64,000 nt of DNA from Pyrrhosoma nymphula (taxonomy: Eukaryota; Arthropoda; Insecta; Odonata; Coenagrionidae), in the NCBI GenBank assembly GCA_963573305.1, contig OY754338.1:20830192-20894191 (forward strand), given 5' to 3'. The notes under the pieces are model-generated. The model was not told the origin of the DNA and searched no databases. It saw nothing but the letters and a program-made list of their open reading frames with translations. Below are positions 1 to 12,600 of this stretch, in pieces. Position numbers and translations under genes: made by a program. Positions within the stretch are counted from its first letter, which is position 1. The number at the start of each line of letters is the position of its first letter.

Positions 1-1330
1 ATGTATTCCCCAGCATTGAAAAACAGGTAGTTATCACTTACTTTCGTTGTAGAAGTTTCTGTTAAAAAATATACTATTCATAATTATGAAAACAGCATTT
101 TTAGAATAAGGCGATTTCTTCATGGCAATCCTAAGCACAAGATAATATTATTTTCTTGTATCAAGTAGTTATTGTGAGAATGCTACGTAATGCAAATAGA
201 ACGCACCATAGAAACCATAAAAGGTAAAACTAATAGCACTGATAAGCCACTTTATGCTTAAAATATCATTTGGAGACACAGCCTCTACGCTCTTCGCTCA
301 ATTCTAAAATATTTATACCCGACTAAAGAATAGAAATATTTCACTTTTATTTACAGCTAATGAGAAGAAAATAACATATTAATCAGGGCTACGTATTTTA
401 TAAGAACACTATTTTCAACAATTTATCAACGTTGTCATCAATACCACAAGTGATCCGTGACATAGATGTTTGGCACGAAAGATAAGGAGCGAAGGAAATT
501 ACCCATAAAAGTTAACAAAAGTTAACAATCCTCAACTGAAAAAAATATAATTCCCGAGTCATTAAGACTTAAAAGAAAAAATATACGTAAATTAAGGAGT
601 CATTTTATTCCTAAAAAACTCGAAGACATAATTGAATGCTTCTTTTCAACGTCAAAATATTTTTTTAAAGGTTCGCCTTTTGAACCAGAAGAAAATTTCG
701 AACAAAGCCATTCCCCGCGCCCAATCTCCCTTAGAATTGAATTGGTTGGGTTTACACGTACTCATTACATACCAAACCGCTTGTAATCCAGGCTTGGTAA
801 GGTGAAGAATAAATTGGCGGGTGATTACGGGGAAGAATTTAGTGCCCATATCTCTCCTGGCGATGAGAGGGGGAACGCGAGGATGGAAACATATAATGCC
901 ATTCTGCTGAAAAGAGATGATAACAAGGGAGTCTTAGCAGTTCACCGTTTTCCTGGATCCTCATTTCCCTCGCTGGGCGAAGGAAGAATCTGGGATTAAT
1001 GCGATCGAGATAAAAAACTTTCCGTACAGTCTGCTTCCCAACCCACGCTTTCATCTCCTTTCCATTCCCTCCCTATACCTTTTACAGTCACCCGTTACGA
1101 CCCATTCGGCAGTCGCTTGGTCCCATCTATTCCCTCCTTCTCTCTGCACCAGCGAAACCAAATAGTTCGATGCATCGGCTGCAAGTAGTGACATTACAAC
1201 CATATTGCAATGTAAAATATACAACGTATTGAATACTACGCTTACCGTCTGGGAAATAATATACTAGCAACGTGTTGAAATGAAAAGTAAAGAAGGTAAT
1301 CAATACGACGAAAAATTCCATATTAACACA
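1..1330. other. AT-rich noncoding stretch, no gene recognised
   Basis: Only short frames occur here. The overlapping frames at 652-1054 lie on both strands and have no recognisable domain. No transposon ends, tandem repeats or splice-bordered coding blocks were seen. Confidence 0.5.
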
Positions 1331-1440
1331 CCTGCCCGACTATAAGAAGATCCGGGTTCGATTCCAGTTCAAACCAAATGATGTTTTTCTTGGCGTATTG
1401 AATCACTGTGGTGTTTATATTTTCATTCGTGTGAGGAGCT
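1331..1440 (+). repeat. tRNA-derived SINE fragment (copy 1 of a family)
   Basis: A pol III B-box-like sequence (GGTTCGATTCC, 1355-1365) is followed by the family body, recognisable by AAATGATGTTTTTCTTGGCG and a TTTGGTG-like tail. The same order (B box, CAAATGATTTTT, GGCGAATTTCAT, GGTGTATAT) occurs in the copies near 2,590, 35,420 and 46,521. There is no A box and no complete cloverleaf, so this is a SINE remnant and not a tRNA gene. Confidence 0.55.
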
Positions 1441-1449
1441 TTCGTGTAT

Positions 1450-2580
1450 TCACTAATATTGCGTAAATTCTAACATTTATAATTCCAGTAGCATTGTTCG
1501 TAGTACTATAGTTAAACAAGTACCGACAACTAAGCTCATTTCAAACTGACTGTCCACCAATTGCAGGCAAGGGTTAAGAAAGCCCTCATAATAATTCAAG
1601 TAGACCGAGTGCTATAGCTGTATATATCTGTCGAGGTAGGTTGACCCATCCCAAGTAGAGCCTTGCAAGACGATGCTTACTTTCGGTAATCGAGAGCGGA
1701 CACCAGAGATTTCATCGCGGTAGGCCATTTTCCAGTTTTATATGGTAAACAAAACATATTATGCCAGCCCCTGGGTAGCACCAATATAAAAACCGAAAAT
1801 GTCAAAAAAACATCTGATTCATACGGATTGGGTAAAAATAAAATGCCAATAAATGTTTTAATTATACCAATGCATATCGTGCATTTTCATCAGATTCTGC
1901 ATTTGTTAATGTTTTCCAATTTATGTGGACCCTGAAGCATAATTTCCTCTGTGTATATAAAGTTCACCTTAGTTCAGCTGAATTCAAACAGGACTACAAA
2001 CTTTCTGAGTCGAATAAGTAACTTGTTTCCCAAATTTATTCCATGAAATTTGCTGTTTTTAATGAGTCATGTTCGATAATTTCAGTTAAAATCGTAATTA
2101 TTGTTATTCCTAGTATTAGAATCTCTTAACATCTAAAAGTACAGTGATCATAGCAATAGAGCATTTTTTTAGTTTGGATGATATCCCATTTCATACATGT
2201 GTATCTAAGTAGTTTTTTATGACTAGGTACTTCCGTACAAATATTCTAAAAATAGATGAAGAAAGAACCAGCGCAGCTCAAAAATGTTTACGTAAAAGCC
2301 TGAGAGGTGAAATACTCATACTTTGCAGGAAGTATAAAATTGTGATAGTTTTGGACTAAGTCATGGCGTATCAGTTTTTCTCGCAATAGATTTTTTTTAT
2401 TTATAATTATATTGAGCAAATTTCATGTTTAGGACCCGTTTACCTACTTCTAGGAACTCAATTACTATTTAAAAACAACTTAAGGCTATTGATATTATAA
2501 CTTTCTTTATAGAAACTTTGACAGCATATTTCAAAGAACTGCGGAACTAGCGTGCATTAATTTTAACGGGATCACCCGCT
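1450..2580. other. AT-rich noncoding stretch, nothing recognised
   Basis: No frame with a known domain and no convincing inverted or tandem repeat was seen. Poly-A and poly-T runs are common. Confidence 0.5.
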
Positions 2581-2589
2581 TATGGTTAC

Positions 2590-2690
2590 ACAATTGTGTG
2601 AAATTCACAGTGAAAAAATCATTCGCCTGGACTGGGATTCGAACCCAGACCCCTCGGTTTTGCGCAGAGTCCTCTATATATTCACATCCT
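2590..2690 (-). repeat. tRNA-derived SINE fragment (copy 2)
   Basis: Read on the minus strand, a tRNA-like T-arm with a perfect B box (GGTTCGAATCC, complement of 2635-2645) inside a GC-rich stem is followed by GGCGAATGATTTTTTCACTG and a GTGAATTTCAC body. This matches the other copies of the family. The upstream half resembles the anticodon and variable part of a tRNA, but no A box or full cloverleaf is present. The short frames on both strands here are shadows of the repeat. Confidence 0.65.
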
Positions 2691-2699
2691 AAGAGGTTC

Positions 2700-3085
2700 T
2701 CCAAATTGAATTCAACAATTTTGAAAATAGCTATAACTAGTCGGCGATGCGAAGACTTTCTATTGCTTACAAAAGTCACGAGAAATTATTGAAATTAGTG
2801 GCATTTTCCGGTAAAAGGTGAACTTTAAAATAAATTAAAGACTAGAGCTAAATTTGATTAAGTTTACGTGGAAGCCGTATCAATTTGGTGGTGCGTCTTA
2901 ATAGCGCTTGACATTTTATGTAGATCGAAGCTTGGACGTAAATCTCCCGCATACTTCGGTGTACGAACGCAGACCCACGCCAGTAATGTACCTTGATCGA
3001 CGTGTTTACGATGCTGAGGACGCTGTATAATAAATCTCTCGAAGGAAAGTTGATTGTTAAGTTATCCACAGTGCATTAAACTGCG
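2700..3085. other. Noncoding, nothing recognised
   Basis: No supported coding sequence or repeat ends were seen between the SINE fragment and the GC-rich island. Confidence 0.4.
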
Positions 3086-3089
3086 GCAA

Positions 3090-3600
3090 TTACCCGTAAG
3101 GATCGTGAGTGTTGGGGTTAGGAACCTGATCTAAACAAGCTGTCTTCGTGCAGCGGCTTGCTCCTTGAAAAGGGGGAGGGGTCCATCTATAAACCCTGTA
3201 CCACCCCCAATGCTTAAACCCAGAGTGCACGCCTGAGATTATAAAAGCGTGGCCTTCCTTCCCTGCTCTGCCGGCTGAAGCGAGCACCGGAGCTAATCTT
3301 TCCAAAGATCGCGTCACGTGAGACCGCCTTCCAACGCTGCCGGGGGCAAAGTAATCGCCCCCCTTCCCCCCAGTGTGTTGTAAGTGTTCAGCCCTTCGTG
3401 CAACTGGAGCGGCCGAGAGGGGCGGGGGGCAGGGCGGACAGGGGCGGCCCTTTATCGTCGGACAAAGAGACGCAGCCCCTTTTATTAGCCGCGCAGCGCA
3501 CTTATTAACATGTAGTAGTAGCCACAGGACCGCTCCTCGTCTGCACTCCGGTGTCGTTGTAAACACGGGGTGTACGAAGTTTATTTTTTACTGTTAACAA
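3090..3600. other. GC-rich island with overlapping frames on both strands
   Basis: The base composition changes sharply from the AT-rich surroundings, with many CpG dinucleotides and G-runs near 3415-3450. Frames of 158 codons (minus, 3090-3566) and 74 codons (plus, 3373-3597) overlap, as expected where stop codons are rare. Neither shows a recognisable domain. It may be a promoter or 5' UTR of an unseen gene, or captured GC-rich DNA. Confidence 0.35.
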
Positions 3601-5640
3601 GTGCAAGGGTTCTTGCACCCTGCAACAACAAGGGTCATCTTATTCTATGAAATACTCATGTTCTTGGGCAGCGACAATTGTACTACAATGGAAACCGAAC
3701 TCAGCGAAGTAAAACTAAAATTAAACCTGAATGTAGTTTTTAAATGTTTCTTTTGACATAATGCGAATCAAACAAGAAATAAAAAAAAAGACGAAATAAA
3801 TATTTTCTTATTTAAAGTCAAACTGAAGTTTATGTTATAAAACCATGGGAAAAGAAGCAAGGAAAACTGTATCACATGTAAAACAAGTAGAAGATAACTC
3901 CGAGGTCTTCATGTCAAAGCTTGGACCCTGACGATGGTTGTTGCTTGACATTGAGATAAAATAACGCTTGCAAAGTCTCGGAAAGTTTCAAATGACATCA
4001 CCAGCCATTTTTATACCGATATTTCCGCAAAATTGCCGATAATTCCATATAATATTCGTAAATATTGTAATATGGGATTGTTTTAGCATTAAGCTATGGA
4101 AAGACAAATGAAAGAAAAAAATGAAAGAAAAATTAATCAAGTTGCACGTAAATCAAAGATGAGTTCAAGGGTATGAGTGACACTCTCTGGTATAGTACTC
4201 TGTGGTCGTAAATGTTTCAGGGGAAAACGGATTCTTTTCCGTATTAATCAGAACTTGTACCATTTTATGGTTCCAAAACTGGTCTATAAAGAAAGAGTAT
4301 TTGTAAATTGGAGGTTTTCAGGGAGACACCCCATTGAGGAAAGATGGCTAAGGCAAGGTTTAATGGATTCCCAGCGTCGGTATTAGCCGGCACGAAGTCG
4401 AAAGGACGACAGCTTTAGGTGGCTGGAGCGTTTTTTTATGTATAGCTATGCGTTAAACTTTGCATAAATTTTTTCATTAGTGTTCTCTGTAGATGAATGT
4501 CAAAAAATGCATCAAACCGATTGCTTTTTCAGGAATTTAATACTATTATAACACGTAGACTTTTGGCACTTGACATATATGTCATAATAATTCGATTACA
4601 TATGTACAGATTTTCTTCTACACGGAAAACAATACGTTTTATATCAAAAAAGGTTGCTAGCAAATACCGAGGCATCATGCCGGGTCAAAAAAATATTTAG
4701 ATAAAATTTTCACCTAAATTTCCAATACCGCGCAAAAAATCATGCTAGAACATGCTTTAAGGCGAAACATTCATAATATAATTCTTGAATCACTTACATT
4801 ACTGCACGAGTGGTGATTTCCACCACATAAACAAATGAACTTAAATGTAATGTGGTCTTAGAATTATTTTTCGAATCGCTTGAAAAGTTGTTTAAATGTG
4901 CACTCAAAGACATACGAATTCCACTCCTGCCACCTTAACGTCCAATCCGACGGAAGGAATGCTGAAAGGAAGGATTGTAGTATACTCTCCACACCACAAT
5001 CAAGTAGAGGTCGAGATTTCCTTAAAAAATTCTCCGTATTTTCCAGGATGCGAAACCGTGCCCTTGGAATGTGAAGTACCCTAACCTCAAAAATCCGATC
5101 GCCTCCTCAGTACTACGTAATAGGCCTAACATAATGACCTCACTCATAAAACTCAAGACGAGAAGACTCAACAGCGACACACCACTATCCACCCCGGTAA
5201 TGGTCTACCAGGACATCTTACTACTGGTGTAACTCCCTCTCACGGCTGACTCGTCATCTGCCTTGCTTATAACTTATTACTCAGTAAGGTCGCCCCTCTT
5301 TCCTGGGCCGAAACCACAACAATATTCGCACGGCACGTTGATCACGGCAAGTTTTACGTTCCCGAGGGTGAAGTCCGCAGCGTTCAATGTCTTGGGATGT
5401 ATGAACAAAGAAGTTCCGGAATGAGCGGTCCTTCCTCGCCAAAATCTAGGCACGTGACACCTTGCCAGCTGTCCATATGTAGTGTGGCCGTGAATGTTTG
5501 CCGCGCTAGTCATTAGGGCTAGGCATGGACATAAATGAACAGGAAATAGAAAACTCTATGGTTTCAGGCTTTACTTTGTGGAAATATTTAGTATATATAT
5601 TAAATCACATACTTTGTATATTTTTCCACATGATTTACGC
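3600..5640. other. AT-rich stretch with short unassigned frames
   Basis: Short frames at 4177-4386, 4497-4700, 4880-5084 and, on the minus strand, 5277-5513 have no domain I recognise. The last has a Cys pair (PCEYCCG) but no full zinc-finger pattern. No splice-bordered exon was supported. Confidence 0.35.
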
Positions 5641-6070
5641 TCCAAGGGACATGTTAGGTGTCACAAAAATAATGATTCTAGCTCCCTTTTTGCTAAGCAC
5701 CTCCTGCAATGCAACCACAAAAGCGATTTTGTTCCAAAAATTTTACACATCCTCTCCAAGAGATTAAAAATGGATGCTCTTGATGAAATCGAGATAAGAA
5801 GGCCCTTGACAGACTCTAACACGGCCCTTTGTAATGAGAAACTGTTCCCGCAGTCCTCCCCACTCCTTTCCGAGAAATTAACTTTAAGAAAAATCAACCA
5901 TTCAAGCCACCTATCCGCGCCCACCCTTCCAACCCATGGCATAACCGCCTCCTCCCTCACTCAAACCAATACCATAATTACGGCAACAAACTACGGTCAA
6001 TAAACAAAACAAACTAGGAATTTGTACCTGATGATGCCGCAGATCGGCAAAACGCGTTGTTCCGATGATA
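5641..6070 (+). pseudogene. Decayed Penelope-like retroelement, C-terminal GIY-YIG region and 3' end
   Basis: The frame beginning near 5641 carries the C-terminal half of a PLE endonuclease: SLFAKHLLQCNH, then KILHILSK and LDEIEIRR. This is the order seen after the GIY-YIG core in PLE proteins (an FAxHLxxxxH motif, a KxLH segment, then a short acidic LExxEI helix). The frame ends at 6003 after a Pro/Ser/Thr-rich tail. The GIY-YIG core should lie upstream (about 5525-5640) but is not readable, so the copy is truncated or frameshifted and cannot encode an active enzyme. Just downstream is a hammerhead-like sequence (6028-6055), the expected position for PLE ends. Assignment to PLE is an inference from motif order. 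Confidence 0.6.
6026..6062 (+). ncRNA. Degenerate hammerhead-ribozyme-like core at PLE 3' end
   Basis: CTGATGA (6028-6034) is followed by one base, a GCCG/CGGC stem with a small loop (6036-6048) and AAAACG. The invariant G of the GAAA strand is replaced by A, so self-cleavage is unlikely. PLEs are known to carry hammerhead motifs. The same arrangement with intact GAAAC is at 15876-15907. Confidence 0.5.
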
Positions 6071-6079
6071 AATTCGAAA

Positions 6080-7600
6080 AAATACAAAGTATATTATTTA
6101 GTGTGGATAGGAAATAGAAAAACGATTTGAAATGCATGACTGCATTTATAAGTAAAAATATGAATTTCAATTCTGGCTGCGACTAGAGTATATAGGTTCC
6201 TAGAGTTTACTAATGCTATCACGGAAATCGCCAGAAACAATGAAATACGATGATATTCGACATTAACAATAACCCTAGCCTTCAAATGATTGTCTAGAAG
6301 TGCGCGATTTCATACAGTTGTGAAATATTACATTTGCATATACTGAAGCTGAAAAAATATTTGCTATCAATGATAGCAAGACAAAGTTATTGATTAGTAA
6401 AACAAATGAGCTAGAAATTAAGAAAAAATCAGATTAGGTAGCGAACAGATCATTTTCTGGATGTACTTTTCTATATTCTCCTATGGGAACCGCTCCATCA
6501 TTTATTGAAATGAATACTTTTTAACTTTTTACAATAAATACAGCATTTGTATGAATACTTTTTTAGCCTTTATCATGTCTCCTTGTTTTGTTACATTTTT
6601 TCCCCTTGGATCACAAATTATCTCACATTAGCTCAACAAATAAGCAACACGTAGCAAGGTTAATTAAAACATTTCTCCCCAAATCCTGCCAATGAAACAG
6701 AGTGGTTATTTGAGCGTTTTTTGCATCTTTGGGGAATAAATATGAAATGTGGAGGTTTTTTCCGCATATGGTTAGATAACAATTGCTACTGACCAGCATG
6801 ACGAATTTTACATTTCATTACAGAAGTATTTTATTTTATTGCAGAACCACAAATTTACGAAGTCTTGTCCGTAATTATCATATTTGGCAATAGCTGTTAT
6901 ATTTTATTCTAAACTTTGGGGAGTATTTATGTTATAAGGTTCTCGCAGTATATGTAAATATGTGTAAAATCTCGCATGTAAATACTTTGCAGATACAATT
7001 ATGAAAGAAGCGGAATCCTGAGGCAGGTTTATTTATAGTGAATAGATGCATTCCACACATGCCTTATGTTACCTTATTGTTGATGGACTACTTACATGTC
7101 CAAGATGTTTATGGGTGATATTGTATTTCCTTGTAACTATCCTTGAATGTGACCTAATGTTTGGGAATCCATCTTGATTTCGCATGAGACAATTTTCCAT
7201 TGAATTAGTTGACATTATAAGCTTCAAAATGGTTGTCTCTCAAAATTAAATTTTATCCAAGCAGTCCAGAGGTTCATAACTGAATAACAATTATTAAATC
7301 GAAATTGCCATCGAAAATGAAATGAAAAAATAAATTAAATTGAAATCATTATGTTTTACGCATACGAGAATACCAGAAAATTTCTATACTCATTGTTATC
7401 ACCATCCATGGCTTCAGCAATAACACCTTATTCACTTTCAAACATGTTAAATTGCAGACAGGATGGTTGTATTTAACAATAACAGTGTGGAAACATACAG
7501 GAATAGTGATAGTCAATTTCATAATAATAATACCAAGTATTTTCACAACTTTCATCTTGAAAAATCTTTTATTTTTTCGACATAGCTCTAAAATGCTTAG
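6080..7600. other. AT-rich noncoding stretch, nothing recognised
   Basis: Only short minus-strand frames (6094-6285 and 7349-7555) occur, of low complexity and hydrophobic by composition. No repeat ends were found. Confidence 0.45.
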
Positions 7601-7606
7601 TTGATT

Positions 7607-8070
7607 TTACAAGAAGGTTAGAATTTTAGGGAACGTAGCGTGGAAACAGATGACTTTGCGTTTTCCTACGGGGCAAAAAGTATTTTTTGCCCTCCGCGAA
7701 TAATCCAACTCCAGAAATAATTCGGGTAACCCCTGATTCTTCGCGCAGCGAGCAAACTCAGCAGTAGCAACGGAGCCGTTTTCCAGAATACGGGTCGCTA
7801 GGGCGGTAGGGTGGTTTCTTTGGCTTGGTGTTGGAGTCCCCGCTTCGCTTTCTACGTGGCCTTGTTTATTCCGCTCGCATGTCACGGGCGGGAATTCTCA
7901 CTTCCTCCACAAGGAGGCACCATAAATGGAACTCGTGTCGGAAGCGAAAAAGGACCTCTCCCACGCGTTGACCTTGACACGAGCAGCGCAGAAATGTGCG
8001 ACGCGTTTACTATAATCCCTGACCAGTTATTTATATGCAATGTGTCGCCTGAGTTTCGAGAATGACGGAT
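7607..8070. other. Moderately GC-rich patch with frames on both strands
   Basis: The plus-strand frame 7811-8065 starts with a hydrophobic, signal-peptide-like stretch, but its first codon is GTG and no ATG precedes it in frame. The minus-strand frame 7607-7885 overlaps it. No family was recognised, so neither is called as a gene. Confidence 0.25.
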
Positions 8071-9980
8071 TTTTATAATCGGCCATTACTCCTGGACGCT
8101 CTCATTTTGCAAATACAGCACAGTCTCGACTATCCGAATGTCGATATACCGAGGTTCCATATTGTAGGAGGAACTGATTCTCTATCCAGCCAACTCATTG
8201 TGATTATACATACAAATGTGGCAATGCGACCAAGGATGCGATCTCCTTAAACAAGGAAAGTCACGGTACTATTGTATCTTACAATTACAAAAATTTCCAA
8301 TGCGGAAATGCACGAAAAAAGTTTTTCCTAATTTGTGCTAGCACATAAGCCTTCATTGTTATTCGATTTTTTTACTATCTGAGAAGATTAGAATGGATGA
8401 ACAAGAATGTACGTATGCACAGTCATTACTCATTCATTGTATTCTACCAGATAAATAAGTTCCTCCGGACTCAAATAAATCACGACTAAGTATAAATAAA
8501 AATGTGCTCATCAAAATATGCGATAAATTCAAATTTTTACGGGCGTCATTTGATGTATACTGCTCTTACTGATGACACAAAATAGGAGCCGGGAATCATT
8601 AGTGAGATAATAATTATTCTGACTAGTCGGCGAATTCCTTTTTAGTAACAACTTTGTCTTCAATTTTAAACAAAATATGCCAAGGACATAAAAACCTCAA
8701 TCAACCAACTCAGCCCATTTTTACTGCAACACTCATGCATTCAATTTTTACCGATATGTAAGCTGCTACAGCGTAACTAAGAGAGAGATAGTGCTTGGTG
8801 GCCAATCTCTAAAATGAGGTTTTATTTAATTTATTTTAATTTAATGTCTACCTGCTTACAAAACAATGGTAATTAGCATATTTCAATCGGATAATGCCTA
8901 TGTGATTTTAGTGAATAGTCATTCACAATACCGGGAACAAGAAAAGAGAGACAGATTTCTTTCTTTCGATATTTTTTGTTTTCAAAGATAGGTTCAAAGT
9001 TAAAACTCACCCCGTGCCTGGCTGTATCATGCCAGATATTGATATCCTTGGAGGAATAACGACTCATTCTTTCTAAGTCAAATGGCATTATATAAAAAAA
9101 AATGTCTTTGGCTGGTGTGAAGAGTGAATAAAGTGTGCCATGTTAAAAATATATACGGCAGTTCTATGATGTTCCAAGTTATTACATCAGAAATATTGCT
9201 AGAACATTCAATGATACAAATGTGTCCCATTGAGGAGATGTATACGTGCAATCTGCTCTCTTCTTAAAACTTCTATTAACCTCTTCCATAACTCTAATAA
9301 TTTTAAATAGTAAAAAACATTATGAACAACCATGAAAGATTCAACTACGGGACTACCTTCCGACGAATCTCTCTCCTTTGTTAATATAAACGATGATGTA
9401 ACTCTCGGCTAGCACTAAATTCACAGAGGAATTTTCAATGAATCAATAAAAAATTAGAAAACTTACTGTAAAATGGAATTTCCTGATATCTTTGATTTTT
9501 ATCTTGTTCATGATAACGTTATCACGATGTAAAATTCAAAGGTATTTGTTACAAAATCAAGGCCATGTTTAGGATAAATATGCAAATCGTCAAAATGTGT
9601 CACCTACATCATCGTGTATGCTTGAATTTGATGTCAACACATTGAAACTGCTCCCGAAATAAAAACTAATTTAAAAAAAGCGGAAAATATAAAAGAATTA
9701 TTTTTTTTCATAAGGAATAAGTTCCACCACATCTTCCCTGAGACAAACCTTTTCATAAGATTTAGCTTTGTGCATATGGTTAATAAGAAGAGATGGGAAG
9801 TAGTCTAGAGACATCTATCACTTCATCCCCTTCAGAATTTACCCGTATTTCTCGCCCAGCGCCGCTTCCGACATACGTCCAAACACAAGGGACCACGCCT
9901 CTCAACGCCCACCATAGAACGGAAGATAACGCAAAGGGAGTTTCCTACCAAGGCAGTGATTTCCGACATAGTTAGCGTTT
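8070..9980. other. AT-rich noncoding stretch, nothing recognised
   Basis: No coding block longer than about 70 codons, no tRNA-like boxes and no transposon termini were recognised. Confidence 0.45.
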
Positions 9981-9984
9981 ATCT

Positions 9985-10134
9985 TTAGCTTTCCGTATAC
10001 TTGTGTACGTTTAGGATTGGTGCCGGTGTGACCGTTTAAACACGGCGCCGAACCCCGACTGGATTCAGTCTTCTTCTCTGCTGGTGAATCCAGTTCTATT
10101 TTAAGGCAATCAACCCTCAGACCACTGAGCAACC
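9985..10134 (-). repeat. tRNA-derived SINE, A and B boxes both visible
   Basis: On the minus strand an A-box-like GCTCAGTGGTCTGAGGG (complement of 10114-10130) lies about 70 bases upstream of a B-box-like GGTTCGGCGCC (complement of 10044-10054). Between them is a perfect 9-bp stem (ACTGGATTC with GAATCCAGT, 10058-10090) with a purine-rich loop, where a tRNA with a long variable arm would have extra structure. The ends do not make an acceptor stem, so I call a SINE head or tRNA pseudogene of possible Leu/Ser type, not a functional tRNA. It is unrelated in body sequence to the family at 1,331 and 46,521. Confidence 0.5.
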
Positions 10135-10139
10135 AAAAT

Positions 10140-11690
10140 CAAAGTGGTGCTGTCTCTTTAGAGGATTATTATATTGACAGTGCGACTCACAGGTTACTTA
10201 GAAGGATATCTTAGGAACCAAAATACATAAATTGGCATTTAAATTGGCTACATAGCAACAATGGTGATTCAAAAATATATTTTTGATTCCACATCTTTCG
10301 TGGCCATTAATTATTTGTAATGTACCAAATTTTTCAATAATATTGATTAATTTGGTCGATACTCAGCCATGTTACCTCAAACTTTACGCTTTGCTTCCCA
10401 CCAATGATAAAAGAAACGATATAAGTAGCGCTTTCAAAAATTTAATAAAGCTTGCAACATCTGGAAAATATTAGGAATAACATGGGTATATCCGAATTTA
10501 ATAAGAATCATATTCTTATTTATGAAATGCCTAATGTACTTCATATTTAATCAAATAATTATTAAAGCAATCGTCAAATGATGAAGAACTCTAATCAGAG
10601 GGGCAATAACCCCAATCAATCATGTTTTAATATCAGTACAGAACGAAACTACATGACTCCTACGATTCTCAATTCCTTGTCAGTAATCAATATGCTGTGT
10701 CGAAGTATAGGTTTACGGAATTGACATAATGGTAAAAAGCTATGTATTTTGGGGGTGTATTTGAAAGGTTTCTGCTGTTTTTTTCTATTACTTCACCATA
10801 TTAGAGAAGTAATACAAGCGCGTGGGAAAAGCCAGGCTTTAAGAACTTGCAGACAAAGTTAAAGCTGATTGATGGAGTTAGTCGTTACTTAGTGGAAATT
10901 TACAACGTTAAGCAAGATGAAAAAAAAAAACACTTTTCACTGTTATTTGTAAATTAACAAGTTAGGATTTGTACAAAGCTTTTGTCCTTCATGCTTCAAG
11001 TCGAATCAGTTGATATTTTGCATTTGTCTTGAACTTTTTTTGTTCATAAGTCTTATGCACCAGTCATTATTTCACCACCATTTTTCTCCATCATCGACTA
11101 TAAAGTTTTATTTACACATCTTTTCAGGTATGCATTGATTTTTACGATGGATATTTATTTAAAATATTTATTTTTTTATACTTAGAATTCTTCTGAGCTA
11201 CCTACCTAGAACTACCTTGGTAAACGTAGTAGAAGCTCAGGTAATGAATAAACGGATTTTAATAAGCTAATGTCAGGTAATTTCAGGGGATAGAACTCAC
11301 TTATTTACAGCCGTAGCTAATGAGTTCAAACGGCCAAAAAGGGTTGTATTCAGATTTGAAAAGCATTATGATTTAAAGCACAAAATGAAAGACTGAAAAA
11401 AAAACCGAGCACTAAGAACTGAAAGTATATCTATAACCTGAATGACAGAAGTAGTAGGGGGGCATCAAAATCAGAATATATCAAAGTATATGGCTAGCCT
11501 TTGAAGAAAACTGGGAAATAGGGAAGGCAATAATACAATAAACATCCATTACACCTCTGGCTATCCATTAAAAATTTAGATAAATTGCGATTTCCAACTC
11601 GCCTTCCTTACTTACGTCTCTTATTCTTTCGTCAAAATGTAGCCTTTAAAGATTTGATTAACGTTCTGAGTAGGCTTCACCAAATCTTCC
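10140..11690. other. AT-rich noncoding stretch, nothing recognised
   Basis: No domain-bearing frame or repeat boundary was seen. A 63-codon frame at 10283-10474 has no recognisable features. Confidence 0.45.
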
Positions 11691-11699
11691 TCCTCGATG

Positions 11700-12600
11700 G
11701 GAACGCCGCCATAGCAAATTAAGATACCGACCCGTTGACGGAAAGCCACTCCCTGTCATTCATTATAAATACAATGAGCCACAAGGGAAAGAGATAAAAA
11801 GAAGAAGTCCAGTTTTGTAGAGGGTCCGCTTCCTTGTCCACCCAACGCTCCGATTCGCCATGTCCGAGTCCGAAGCGAAACAGAGTCTTTCCCTCGCCGT
11901 GTAATTTGCAGAAAGCGGAGACTTATCTAACAAACCGTCCCCGGAAGGCTGAGTGAACCCAAAACTCTCGGGTATCCCTGTCGACGTGTTAAACCTGAGC
12001 GTCCAGAAGCCAGTAGCTCTTCCACCATCAACCCTCCTTCCTACACTGCTTATCCTGACACCACCCTCATCCCCCTCTTGCACCCCCTCAACCCCCACCC
12101 TAAATCCAGCCCCTCGTCTCCCGATCAAAATCCTACGCCTCTCCCTTTTCCTCCCTCCCCCACCCAACTTCCGCTTTGTGCTCGAATTCTGAGCACAACC
12201 CTTTGAATCACTATTCCTCCTCGCTTTCCGGGCGGGGCCTATCACAGCCTACCATCGCCATCAGAGTCAGGAACTCCAGGGAAGGGGTGTGCTAGAATCC
12301 GGGCAAGGGGAAGAGAGAGAGGGAGAGAGTCGGTTGACGTGGGCTCAGGAAGGGATATAACACCTCCAACGCTGTTCCCTCTCTGAAACTCCGCGCCTAT
12401 CATCTTCCCCAATCTCTCTCATTCACACGGGGATCCAAGGAACACCCTTCACTGCTCTCCCACTGTCTTCCTCCTCTCTCCACGTCTGGACTTGGGGCCG
12501 GGTGAAATTCCAAGAGGATAATTCCGATGAGGAGCTCTCGCGTCATATTTCAGTCGAAGGCAACGGCGTCAAAAATCCACCATCAACGCTCACCTGTCTT
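11700..12600. other. GC-rich island, possible promoter or 5' exon region
   Basis: GC and pyrimidine-rich sequence replaces the AT-rich background. It includes C-rich runs around 12040-12175 and a GA-rich microsatellite at 12309-12328. The 160-codon minus-strand frame (11763-12245) and the 79-codon plus-strand frame (11953-12192) are mirror images of this composition and are of low complexity (Pro/Ser/Leu or Arg/Gly). No domain or reliable splice border was recognised. Confidence 0.3.

Noticed and set aside
2630..2650. A tRNA gene at the perfect B box
   Set aside because: No A box or acceptor stem; flanking sequence matches a dispersed repeat family.
3090..3566. 158-codon minus-strand frame
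   Set aside because: Composition-driven frame in a GC-rich island, opposed by a plus-strand frame; no family recognised.
7811..8065. Possible secreted protein with signal-like N-terminus
   Set aside because: The first codon is GTG and there is no in-frame ATG or upstream acceptor; the opposite strand is also open.
11763..12245. 160-codon minus-strand frame
   Set aside because: Low-complexity Arg/Gly composition mirroring a C-rich tract; no domain.
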